64,000 nt of DNA from Propionibacteriales bacterium. Lineage in GTDB: Bacteria > Actinomycetota > Actinomycetes > Propionibacteriales > Nocardioidaceae. This document shows, piece by piece, positions 54,996 to 63,900 of the stretch. The translations under genes were made by a program, and so were the position numbers. Every line of letters starts with the position of its first letter. Position 1 is the stretch's first letter. The stretch is from NCBI GenBank assembly GCA_026392465.1, contig JAPLCA010000029.1, positions 154,422-218,421 on the forward strand, read 5' to 3'. Under the pieces are notes generated by a model, which saw only the letters and a program-made list of their open reading frames with translations, had not been told where the DNA came from and searched no databases.

Positions 54996-55129
54996 TCTCG
55001 TCCCACGACCATCGACGCTGCGCCGCTCTTCTGAGTCGGGTGCATTGGTCCGGTGCGTAGGGTCTTGAGTTACGCAGGTTGACTATGGGTCGCGGCACGG
55101 CGGCGGACAGAACTAGGCTCACGCTGACG

Positions 55130-55337
55130 TCACGCCGCGTCTCCATCCGCTCCGTCGACGAACTCCTCCGCGGACAGCAGGGACGCGCCGGCGAGGAGCC
55201 AGCCGGAGGAGAGGTCGAGGTCGTCGACGTCGCACGAGAAGTCGCTGTCGTAGATGCAGTCGTTCCACTCCGACGACGCCTTGGTGTACCCGTCGAGGGC
55301 CTCGTCCAGCGGCTCGACCACGCCGCTCGCACAGCGC
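55130..55337 (-). pseudogene. C-terminal remnant of a hypothetical protein
   Basis: On the minus strand a protein-like stretch (EPLDEALDGYTKASSEWNDC, then DSDFSCDVDDLDLSSGWLLA, ending at a TGA at 55130-55132) reads like the C-terminus of a small acidic secreted protein with two conserved cysteines. It runs directly into the truncated reductase gene at about 55338, where it loses its sense and any start. It is interpreted as the 3' remnant of a gene whose 5' end was deleted; the family is unknown. Confidence 0.5.
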
Positions 55338-55931
55338 GTGGCGGGGGAGCCGCAGGCTCTCGAGACGCCCATGGGCCACGCGGGGCAACGCCTGCACACC
55401 TGGATGTTCGACACCGCCTTCGGTGCCTCGATGATGGGACGCGCCGGCGGCTCCGACGGGCTCGACCAGGCGTACGCGCAGCGCTTCGCCGACGGCATCG
55501 GCGTCGAGATCATGGGCGCCGGGAAGTTCGGACCGCCGGGCTGGCAGGACGACCCCGACTGGCGCGGCTGGTGGGGCGAGACGCCGCCGTTCGGCACACC
55601 GGTGCTCGTGCTCACCCACCGCCCCCGCGAACCTCTCGTCCTGGACGGCACGACGTTCCACTTCCTCGGCGCCGCTCCGGCCGAAGCCTTGGAGAAGGCT
55701 GGGGAAATGGCGGGTGGTCTCGACGTGCGCATCGGTGGGGGTGCCGACGTGGCCCGGCAGTTCCTGGCCGAGCGGCTCGTCGACGTCGCGCACGTCGTGC
55801 AGGTGCCGATCGTGCTCGGACGCGGAGCGCAGCTGTGGCAGGGCCTCGAGGGCCTCCAGGAGGACTACGACGTCGAGGCCGTGGCGTCCCCGTCGGGCGT
55901 CGTGCACCTGACCCTGCAGCGCAAGGTCTGA
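55338..55931 (+). pseudogene. Dihydrofolate reductase family (RibD C-terminal) protein, 5'-truncated
   Basis: From 55338 the frame encodes a RibD_C/dihydrofolate-reductase-like protein: GEPQALETPMGHAGQRLHTW, GVEIMGAGKFGPPG, FGTPVLVLTHRPREP, FHFLGAAPAEALEKA, DVRIGGGADVARQFL and the HVVQVPIVLGRGAQLW stretch. Family members start about 20 residues earlier with a strand and an SLDGFVAG-like motif; that part is missing and sequence before 55338 belongs to an opposite-strand remnant. An ATG at 55371 exists, but a product from it would lack the first strand and part of the NADPH site. Probably non-functional. Confidence 0.7.
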
Positions 55932-55932
55932 G

Positions 55933-56481
55933 TCAGTCGCAGTAGTCGCAGAGGCCGGTGGCGGGAAGCGCCGTGAAGCAGGTCGGGCAGACCTTGACCG
56001 ACTTCGTCTCGACGACAGCTCTCGCCCTGCTGGGACGGGTCGACGTCGTGGTCGCGCTCGTGCGGCGCACCTTCGCAGGACGCGGGGTGCCGCCGTCGGC
56101 GGGCAGGTCGGTCGCGAGAGCGCGGTAGCAGAGCAGGCGGTCCTCGGCGGCGCGCTGCTCGACGTCGCGCACGACGTCACCCGTCGTCGCCAGGACCGCC
56201 CGTGCGTAGACGTCGCCGACCGTGCCATCGCGCTGGACCGCGAGCGACGTGAGGGGCGGGTCGCCCGCGCGTGCCGCCGCCAGGGCGGTGATCTCCATGA
56301 AGTCGCCGAGCCACGTGCGGCGCGACGTCGGGCTGTCGACGCGCGTGCGGACGAGGACCTGATCAGCAAGGTCGCTGACGGTGATCACGGCGCCGTACCG
56401 GGTTGCGGTCTCGCGAAGGACGTCGAGTGCTGCGGGGGTCCACCGGGCGAACTGGGGGAGGAGCTTGGCCACGTCCCACAA
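55933..56481 (-). CDS. Hypothetical protein with C-terminal zinc ribbon
   Basis: The 182-residue protein is not assigned to a named family. Its N-terminal 120 residues appear alpha/beta, including the start MWDVAKLLPQFARWTPAALD and a segment LADQVLVRTRVDSPTSRRTW. A Ser/Thr/Arg-rich linker leads to a C-terminal zinc ribbon, KVCPTCFTALPATGLCDYCD (four Cys). It is the middle of a run of small conserved-looking actinobacterial genes at 55.3-58 kb and probably cytoplasmic. Confidence 0.7.
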   Translation of the reverse strand: MWDVAKLLPQFARWTPAALDVLRETATRYGAVITVSDLADQVLVRTRVDSPTSRRTWLGDFMEITALAAARAGDPPLTSLAVQRDGTVGDVYARAVLATTGDVVRDVEQRAAEDRLLCYRALATDLPADGGTPRPAKVRRTSATTTSTRPSRARAVVETKSVKVCPTCFTALPATGLCDYCD

Positions 56482-56521
56482 CGTTAGACGACCGGTCCAC
56501 GGGGGCGCGTCGGCGGACCGG

Positions 56522-56890
56522 TCAGAGAGCGCGCCGCACGCGGATGGGCCCCTTCGCCGTTGAAGGATCGACGACGCGTCCGCCCTGAGTGATCTCCACG
56601 GAACCGTCGGCGACGAGACGCCGCGCTGCTCGTCGCGCCGGCTCCATCAGCTCGCGCCAGCCGTCGGGGTCGACCCGCCGCGCAGCCTCCGACGGACAGA
56701 TTGTCGCTCCGCCAGCCCGGGCGTCGAGCAGGTCCACGATGGCCGTCTGGAGCTCTTGGTCTGTGCGCGTCACGCCGTGCTTGCGGCAGGCCTGCGAGCA
56801 GTAACGCACCTGGTCCCAGTCGCGCTCCCACTTCTTGCGCCACTCGATGCGACGTCCGCACGACGCGCACGTCTTCGACTCGGGGGACAT
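56522..56890 (-). CDS. DUF2256 and DUF3253 domain protein
   Basis: The 122-residue protein joins two short domains: an N-terminal DUF2256 zinc-ribbon-like motif ([20 protein letters not shown] and [10 protein letters not shown]) and a C-terminal DUF3253 winged-helix-like domain ([40 protein letters not shown]). This fusion is common in actinobacteria and proteobacteria; its function is unknown. A DNA-binding role is possible from the helix-wing pattern. Confidence 0.88.
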   Translation of the reverse strand: MSPESKTCASCGRRIEWRKKWERDWDQVRYCSQACRKHGVTRTDQELQTAIVDLLDARAGGATICPSEAARRVDPDGWRELMEPARRAARRLVADGSVEITQGGRVVDPSTAKGPIRVRRAL

Positions 56891-56997
56891 GCCCCCAGTC
56901 TCTGGTCAACTCGACGATCCCGCCTGACGTCGTGCGGGTCGAGACCCCCTGTCCGACCTCGAACATAGTGTCGAAACACCGATCCAGGGGAGGACTC

Positions 56998-57969
56998 ATG
57001 ACCATGTACGACGAGCAGCAGGACCACCGTTGGTGGCGCATCCAGACGATCAGCGACCCACCGGGCGAGCCGTCCTTCGGCTACACCGTCGGGCTGGCGC
57101 GGTACGGGCTGCACGACCTCCATCTGACGTCGAGACCAGCACTGGGGTGCGATCCTGGGGCCGACTACGTCCTCGGCCAGCGCGCGATGGCTCGCGTGCT
57201 CGACGACCTCGCGGCGGCGATGGTCGCCGGTGAACTCACGCTCGGTGACGACGTCGACGTGCAGCTCGATGGCGGACTCAGCACGGCCTACCTCGAGGTC
57301 GGAGCGCCCGTGCCCGCTGGCTGGATGGAGGCGCTGCGAGCGTCATCGGACGCGGTCGTGCCGCTGCCGTGGGCTCTCGTGCGGTGCCCGGTCGGTGCCG
57401 ATCCGGGTCTGCCGCCTGGCGACGTCGACGGCTGGCGACGCCGCGTGCAGGATCTCGTGGCGCGGACGCCTCGGGTCCACGGCTTCGAGGATCCCGACCC
57501 GACCGCGTTCCCCGCGACGGACGACGCGCTCGGTCCACTCGCGCCCTGGGTGCACGCCGTCGCCCAGGCGCTCGCCTCGGCGCCCGCCAGCGCCGTCGTG
57601 TCGAGACTGGTCGACGACGTGGTCGCGCAGCGCGACCCTGAGCTGCGCACCCAGCTGCGCGAACGCTCCCGCACGGTCGGTCGAGTGCATGCACTCGAAC
57701 CGGTCGAGCGGCTCACCGGACGGGTCGTGCGCGCGATCAGCCAGCGTCGTGGATACCGGACGGCCGTGGCGGTGGCGCGTCGTCGCCCCCACCTCCCGTA
57801 CGGCTGCTGCGTCGAGCAGCACCTGGGCCGTCTGGTCCGGGACTCCGTCGAGTCGTGCCTGCTCGTCGCGATGCTCGACGACGTCGTGACCTCGCCGGAG
57901 CGCGTGGCCGTGCAGGCCGCCTGGACGCCGTTCGTCCCGTTCGGAGTGCCGGTGGGAGCGGCCGGGTGA
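56998..57969 (+). CDS. DUF4262-like hypothetical protein
   Basis: The protein (323 aa) begins with a segment typical of DUF4262-type proteins: WWRIQTISDPPGEPSFGYTV and GLARYGLHDLHLTSRP. The remainder is Ala/Val-rich and helical, with RRPHLPYGCCVEQHLGRLVR near residue 268 containing a Cys-Cys pair. No membrane segment or signal peptide is visible. AGGGGAGG precedes the ATG at 56998. Function is unknown. Confidence 0.75.
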   Translation: MTMYDEQQDHRWWRIQTISDPPGEPSFGYTVGLARYGLHDLHLTSRPALGCDPGADYVLGQRAMARVLDDLAAAMVAGELTLGDDVDVQLDGGLSTAYLEVGAPVPAGWMEALRASSDAVVPLPWALVRCPVGADPGLPPGDVDGWRRRVQDLVARTPRVHGFEDPDPTAFPATDDALGPLAPWVHAVAQALASAPASAVVSRLVDDVVAQRDPELRTQLRERSRTVGRVHALEPVERLTGRVVRAISQRRGYRTAVAVARRRPHLPYGCCVEQHLGRLVRDSVESCLLVAMLDDVVTSPERVAVQAAWTPFVPFGVPVGAAG

Positions 57970-58083
57970 AGGTGAAGTCGAGAGCAGTTCCTAGGAGAGC
58001 AGTAACCACGCCGCGGTCACGTCGTTGGCAGTGCTACACGCGCTCCGGTTCCGACGGAGCGCACGTTCGGGGGAACGATAGAC

Positions 58084-59514
58084 ATGCGTCGACGCATCAT
58101 GTCCACATCCATCGGAGCGGCCGCCTTGGCGCTGGCTGCTCTCACCGTTCCGGCGCAGGCCGGGCCCGACGACCAGGCACGCCTCCAGCCGTTCCTGGCC
58201 GACCAGCTGTCTGCCCTCAGGGGCGACGCGGTCACGACCGTCATGGTCCACGGCCGCACGCTGGCCGATGCCGAGCGCGCGGTGCGCGACTCTGGGCTCC
58301 AGCGGGCTGGCAGCTTCGACAAGATCGGGGTCGTGATCGCCACAGGCTCGCGCAGCGAGATCGAGGCGGCACGCTCGGCCGAGGGGGTCACGTACCTGGA
58401 GGGCGACCAGCCGATCGAGTACCACCAGGAGACGTCGAACATCACCACGCGCGGTGCTGAGGCCGCGGCGACGATCACGGGTGCCGACGGCACTGCGCTC
58501 ACGGGGCGCGGTGTCAGCGTCGCCGTGATCGACTCCGGCGTGGACCCGACGCACCCGTACCTGGAGGACGCGACGGTCGCGAACCTGAAGTCGGTGTGCT
58601 CGCCGCTCGACGAGTCGAGCTGTCAGGTGCTGCGGGTGCCCAACTCCTTCGACACCGACACGACGTCGGTCGGCGGTCACGGGACGCACGTCGCCGGGAT
58701 CGCGGTCGGTCGTCCGACCACGCTCACGAGCGGCGAGAAGCTGCAAGGTGCGGCGCCGGGGGCCAGCCTCGTGTCGCTGTCGACCGGGGCCGGGATCCTC
58801 ATCCTCGGCGCGGACGCGTCGCTGAACTGGGTCCTCGAGAACCACGAGAAGCCCTGCGGCGACGGTGTCTCGGCAGCCGCGTGCCCGCCGATCAAGGTCA
58901 CCAACAACTCCTACGGCCCGTCGGGTGGTGGGTCGTTCGATCCTGAGTCGACGACGGTCAAGCTGCAGCGTGCCCTTGCCGCGGAGGGCGTGGTGACGGT
59001 GTGGGCGGCCGGCAACGACGGTGGCGACGGCAGCGAGAGCCTGACGAACCCGCCCGGTCAGGACCCGACGGGCGGCATCATCTCGGTCGCGTCGTACTAC
59101 GACCTCGACACGGGAACCCGCGACGGCCGGGTCTCGTCGTTCTCCAGCCGGGGTGCGGCGTCGGACCGGTCGACGTGGCCGGACCTGTCGGCGCCGGGGG
59201 AGGACATCACCTCCTCGTGCCGGCCGTACCTGGTGATCTGCGCGACGGGCCTGGACCCGAAGGACGGGCCTGGTCCGCTCGACGTGGGCACGTTCAACAC
59301 GATCAGCGGAACGTCGATGGCTGCACCGCACGTGGCGGGCATCGTCGCGCAGCTGTTCCAGGCGGATCCGTCGGCGACGCCGGCCGAGGTGGAGTCGGCG
59401 CTGACGTCGACGGCGTACAAGTACACGGACGGCAGCGCCTACGTGGACGGCACGTCGTTCGACAAGGGACACGGTCTGGTCGACGTGGTGGCTGCGGTGT
59501 CGGCGCTGCGCTGA
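58084..59514 (+). CDS. Secreted S8 family serine peptidase (subtilisin-like)
   Basis: This 476-residue enzyme has a signal peptide (residues 1-26, cut after AQAG), an inhibitor-I9-like prodomain (about residues 28-125) and a peptidase S8 domain. The catalytic triad is clear: Asp150 in VAVIDSGVDPTHP, His199 in GHGTHVAGIAVG and Ser411 in GTSMAAPHVAGI; the oxyanion Asn is in NNSYGPSG. No C-terminal sorting signal or extra domain is present, so it should be released. A terminator hairpin follows. Confidence 0.95.
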   Translation: MRRRIMSTSIGAAALALAALTVPAQAGPDDQARLQPFLADQLSALRGDAVTTVMVHGRTLADAERAVRDSGLQRAGSFDKIGVVIATGSRSEIEAARSAEGVTYLEGDQPIEYHQETSNITTRGAEAAATITGADGTALTGRGVSVAVIDSGVDPTHPYLEDATVANLKSVCSPLDESSCQVLRVPNSFDTDTTSVGGHGTHVAGIAVGRPTTLTSGEKLQGAAPGASLVSLSTGAGILILGADASLNWVLENHEKPCGDGVSAAACPPIKVTNNSYGPSGGGSFDPESTTVKLQRALAAEGVVTVWAAGNDGGDGSESLTNPPGQDPTGGIISVASYYDLDTGTRDGRVSSFSSRGAASDRSTWPDLSAPGEDITSSCRPYLVICATGLDPKDGPGPLDVGTFNTISGTSMAAPHVAGIVAQLFQADPSATPAEVESALTSTAYKYTDGSAYVDGTSFDKGHGLVDVVAAVSALR

Positions 59515-59522
59515 CGTAGTCC

Positions 59523-59566
59523 GACGAGGTCCCGGGACATCCTTCGTGGGGTCCCGGGGCCTCGTC
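59523..59566. terminator. Bidirectional terminator after the S8 peptidase gene
   Basis: GACGAGGTCCCGGGAC pairs with GTCCCGGGGCCTCGTC (one T-G wobble) around a 12-nt loop. It lies 8 nt after the peptidase stop, between convergent genes. Confidence 0.75.
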
Positions 59567-59575
59567 GTCTCCTGG

Positions 59576-60325
59576 CTAGCGTCGGGGTGCGACGAGGACG
59601 GGTGCTGCTTCGGTGACCTGGAGCGGGGTCGCGGCACCGGTCGCGGTGAGTGGCTGCCCGAGTGGTGTCCACGCCCCGTCGTCGACGCGGAACCGGACCG
59701 TATAGGTGGTGTCGACGCGGATGCTGACCCGGTCGGCTGTGCGCTGGTAGGTGTGCGTGACGTCCTTCGCCGGGTAGGGGCGGCCGGGACGTGTGGTGGT
59801 GCGACTCGTCCCGTCACCGTGGTGCCAGGTGAAGCGGGTGGGGGTGGCCTCGACGTCGATGTCGTGCCCGAGCAGCGTGATGCTCTCGCGCACCGGCCGC
59901 GGGTCGGTGTGCAGGATCGTCGGCACGTTCACCAGCGTCCGCCCACCAGGCTGCACGGTCACGCGCAGTGCGGGCATGGGAATCTCACTGACCGCCCGGC
60001 GCACTTCGCCGCGCGTGAGCTGACGGCGAGGCGGCGCGGGCGCTGTCTCCGGGCAGTCGACCGTAGTTGGCGTGATCACGCAGTTGGCTACCACCCAGCC
60101 GCTCGACTCTCTCGGGCCTGAGATGACAGGCATCGGCAGTGTTGCCGCTGTGGCGGGACTAGACGACGCCTTTGGGGGGCGTCGTCCGATCTCGGGCCGA
60201 GATTGGTCCTGCACCTCGATGTGGACGGAAGGAGACCATGGTGCTGGATCGATGTCGAGATCCGAGGTCAATGAGATGGGGCTCAGAACCATGAGTCCCA
60301 AGATCGACACCGTGCCTCCGGTCAT
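59576..60325 (-). CDS. Hypothetical exported protein with PKD-like region
   Basis: The 249-residue protein starts with a short hydrophobic segment (MTGGTVSILGLMVLSPISL) that may be a signal peptide. Residues about 125-230 read like a PKD/immunoglobulin-type beta-sandwich: TPTRFTWHHGDGTSRTTTRP, then VTHTYQRTADRVSIRVDTTY. Similar proteins follow DUF6318 lipoproteins in other actinobacteria. It starts by a four-base overlap with the preceding lipoprotein gene, so the two are an operon. Role unknown. Confidence 0.72.
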   Translation of the reverse strand: MTGGTVSILGLMVLSPISLTSDLDIDPAPWSPSVHIEVQDQSRPEIGRRPPKASSSPATAATLPMPVISGPRESSGWVVANCVITPTTVDCPETAPAPPRRQLTRGEVRRAVSEIPMPALRVTVQPGGRTLVNVPTILHTDPRPVRESITLLGHDIDVEATPTRFTWHHGDGTSRTTTRPGRPYPAKDVTHTYQRTADRVSIRVDTTYTVRFRVDDGAWTPLGQPLTATGAATPLQVTEAAPVLVAPRR

Positions 60326-60819
60326 CGCAGTTCCTTGAGATCGTGGACTACAAACGGATCTAGCTTGCGTATCTGGAAGTTCAGAGTTCGTGTTTCAGAC
60401 TCCCCAAGAACCTTCACTTCGGCGGCAACTATGAACTTTCGACCGCTTCTAGCGACGGACATCTCTGTAACGGTCCAGGGGGCGGCTTTTGGGCGTTGCT
60501 CTCTAGGCAGCTGTTCGAAGTCCTGCGCGTATGCGATGCATGGCTCGCAACCCTCGGAAAACCTCCGCAGCTCAGCGGTCTCGCCGCTCATTGCCGCGAA
60601 GTTGAACAGATCGATCCAATAGCGCGTGAACGTGGCTGCGCCGGTCGAGGTTGCGGCCGATGCTTCTGAAGGAAGAGGCGGAGCTGTAGATGACGGGGCG
60701 CTCGGCGTCGAAGTCGGCGAACCAACTGTTGGGCTGGGCTCGATCACCTCCGGGTTGTCACTGCAACTCGAAAGGAGCAACACCGCCGTCAAGGCGGTCC
60801 CGGCAGCAAGATTTCCCAT
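60322..60819 (-). CDS. DUF6318 family lipoprotein
   Basis: The 165-residue product has a lipoprotein signal peptide with lipobox LLSSC (Cys19), a Ser/Pro/Thr-rich linker (residues 25-60) and a DUF6318 domain (FTRYWIDLFNFAAMSGETAE, FSEGCEPCIAYAQDFEQL with a CxxC, and VTEMSVARSGRKFIVAAEVK). It should be anchored outside the membrane. Its stop overlaps the start of the PKD-like gene. Codon use is a little less GC-biased than the neighbours. Confidence 0.85.
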   Translation of the reverse strand: MGNLAAGTALTAVLLLSSCSDNPEVIEPSPTVGSPTSTPSAPSSTAPPLPSEASAATSTGAATFTRYWIDLFNFAAMSGETAELRRFSEGCEPCIAYAQDFEQLPREQRPKAAPWTVTEMSVARSGRKFIVAAEVKVLGESETRTLNFQIRKLDPFVVHDLKELR

Positions 60820-60970
60820 TCGTGGTCCCCCGATCTGACGCGTCAGAAGGTAGCGAAAACCCGCCGGAGGGTGAAGTCGTCATCCACAGGGCTCGGACGT
60901 CCGTCCGTTCGGGACGGCGGGCGGTGCAGCGGCGGTGGACGGGGTGGGGACGGGTGTCCGCCCCTACGGC

Positions 60971-60976
60971 TAGGTT
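60971..60976 (+). promoter_or_regulatory. -10 box of recC, leaderless-type
   Basis: TAGGTT ends 6 nt before the recC GTG at 60983. Confidence 0.4.
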
Positions 60977-60982
60977 CGTCGT

Positions 60983-63900
60983 GTGGCGTTGACGATCCAT
61001 CGGGCGGAGCGGGCCGACGTGCTCGCGGAGGGGCTGGCCGGGCTGCTGGCCGAGCCGCCCGACGACCCGTTCGAGCGCGACCTGGTCGTGGTCGCGGCCG
61101 CCGGGGTCGAACGGTGGCTCGCGCAGACCCTCAGCCACCGCCTCGGCACCGCCGCCGGGCACGACGACGGCATCTGCGCCGGCGTCTCCTTCGTGCGCCC
61201 CCTCCACCTACTCACCGAGCTCACCGAGAAGGAGCGCGACGACCCGTGGGCGCCGCGTCGCCTCGCCTGGGTCGTCCTCGACGTCATCCAGCAGCACCTC
61301 GACGAACCCTGGCTCGCGATCGTCGCCCGTCACGTGGGCCACGGTCTCGAACCGAGGGAGGAGGCGCTGCGGCGCAGCCGGCGCTACCCGACCGCCAAGC
61401 GCATCGCCTCGCTCCTGCACGGGTACGCCGTCCAGCGGCCCTGGATGGTGCAGTCCTGGACTGCCGGCGACGACGTCGACGGGGTGGGCGCGCCGCTCGT
61501 CCCCGAGGTCCGCTGGCAGGCCGAGATCTGGAGACGTGCCCACGCGCTCCTCGACGGCCACCCCTCGCCCGACCTCCGCCTCGCCGACACCGCCACGCGT
61601 CTGCGCGAGCACACCCTCGACCCCGACCTGCCCCGGCGGTTGTCGTTCTTCGGCCACACCCGCATGCCGCACGCCGAGCTCGACGTCGTCGGCGCGCTCG
61701 CCGACACCCGCGACGTCCACCTCTGGCTGCCCCACCCGTCACGCACCCGCTGGGACGAGGTGGCCCGCAGCCTCGACGAGAGCCCACGGCAGCCCGTGCG
61801 CCGCGACACCGTCGAGACCCCCGACACCGGCAACACGCTCCTCGCGGCCTGCGCACGGGACGTCGGCGAGCTCGAACGCAGCCTCCTCACCCTCCCCGGC
61901 GACACCACCACCCACCACCTGCCCGGTCCCGCCCGGCCCGTCAGCCTGCTCGGCCACCTGCAGGCCGACCTCGCCGCCGACCGCGACGGCCCCGACGGCG
62001 ACCCGCGCGACCTCGACCCGCTCGACCAGTCCGTGCAGGTGCACGCCTGCCACGGCCCTGCCCGGCAGGTCGACGTCCTGCGAGAGGTCGTCGTCGGCCT
62101 CCTCGCCGACGACCCCACCCTCGAGCCGCGCGACGTGCTCGTGATGTGCCCCGACGTCGAGACCTTCGCGCCCCTCGTCGAAGCCGCGTTCGGGCTCGAC
62201 GACGTGCCCGACGTCGACCACCCCGGCCACCGCCTCCGCGTCCGCCTCGCCGACCGCGCCACCGGAGCCACCAACCCCGTCGCCGACGTCCTCCAGAAGG
62301 TCGTCGCCATCGCGGCAGCACGCCGCACCACCGCCACCGAGGTGCGCGACCTCCTCAGCCTCGCGCCCGTCCGACGACGCTTCGCGCTCACCGACGACGA
62401 CCTCGAGCAGATCGACGAGTGGACCGTGCAGACCGCCATCCGCTGGGGCGTCGACGCCGACGCCCGCGCAGCCTGGCACCTCGGCGGACTCGCGCAGAAC
62501 ACCTGGCGCAGCGGACTCCAACGCCTCGCCCTCGGCGTCGTGACCGACGGTCACGACGACCCTGACGCCCACGACGGCACCCACACCGGCAACCGGCTCG
62601 GCGGCGTGCTCCCGCTCGACGACCTCGGCAGCACCGGCGTCGACCTCGTCGGCCGGTTCACCGAGGCCGTCGAGCGGCTCGCCGCAGTGCTCGACGCGTC
62701 GCGCCCCCAGCCCGTCGACGAGTGGGTCGAGCTGCTCACCACCGCCGTCCATACCCTCACCGACGTGCCCACCCGCGACGCGTGGCAGCGCGAGCAGGTC
62801 CTCCGCGTCCTCGCCGACCTCACCCGCGCCGACACCGCCCCAGCCGCCCGCGGCACCCTCACCGTCGTCGAGGTCGCCGCGTTCCTGACGGACGCCTTCG
62901 CCCCACGCCCCACCCGCACGAGCTTCCGCACCGGCTCCCTCACCGTGTGCACGATGGTGCCGATGCGATCGGTCCCGCACCGCGTCGTGATCCTTCTCGG
63001 TCTCGACGACGAGGTGTTTCCCCGCGTCGGCAGCCTCGACGGAGACGACGTCCTCGCACGCGACCCGGCCGTCGGCGAACGCGACATCCGCAGCGAGGAC
63101 CGACAGCTACTGCTCGACGCCGTGATGTCCGCCGAAGAAAAGCTACTGCTCTTCTACACCGGTGCCGACCCCGTCGACGGATCGACCAAGCCGCCCGCGA
63201 TCCCACTGCGCGAGTTGATGGACGTCCTCGACGTGACCGCCGGCCGTAGCGTCGAACACCGGCATCCACTGCAGCCCTTCGATCCTCGGAATTTCGAGGC
63301 CCGACACCCGTTCAGCTTCGACACGGTGGCGTTGGCGGGCGCCGTGTCTCAGCAGCGACCGTCCGTACCGGTGCCGTTGTTCTTGCCAGATGCACTGCCC
63401 CCAGCGAATTCGGGCGACGTGGAACTCGCGGACGTGATCGCGTTCGTGGAGAATCCGGTTCAGGCGTTTCTGCGTCAACGTCTCGGGTTTCGAGTTCCCG
63501 AGCTCGAAGACGATCTGGCGGACAGTCTCGACATCGAACTGGATCCGTTGTCTCGGTGGAACATCGGCGATCGGATGTTGGCAGCGGTGCTGGCCGGCAC
63601 GGACATCGGCGAATTCGCCGACGCCGAGTGGCGGCGAGGCACGTTGCCTCCGTTTCATCAAGGTCGACGCGAGATGTCCGACATCCGCCGAGTCGTCGGA
63701 ATCATCGCCGACGCGGCCGCGCCGTTTCACGACGGCCCGGCCGAGACCACCGACATCGTGGTCGATCTCTGTGATGGGCGACGTCTGACCGGTACCGTCA
63801 TCGGCATTCACGACCGGACACTCGTGCGTTCGTCCTATTCACGGCTGGCGGCCAAGCACAGGCTCGCGGCGTGGGTGCGTCTGCTGGCGGTGGCAGCGTC

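Noticed and set aside
34651..55129. Attachment-site direct repeats flanking the island
   Set aside because: Only an 8-base match (CGCAGGTT) was seen near both edges, which is expected by chance; no integrase or tRNA gene is present.
55079..55945. Plus-strand Arg-rich open frame across the scar
   Set aside because: Composition is that of a shadow frame and it overlaps the reductase gene that shows clear family motifs in another frame.
59097..59426. Antisense frame within the S8 peptidase gene
   Set aside because: Shadow of the peptidase; no start signal or domain.
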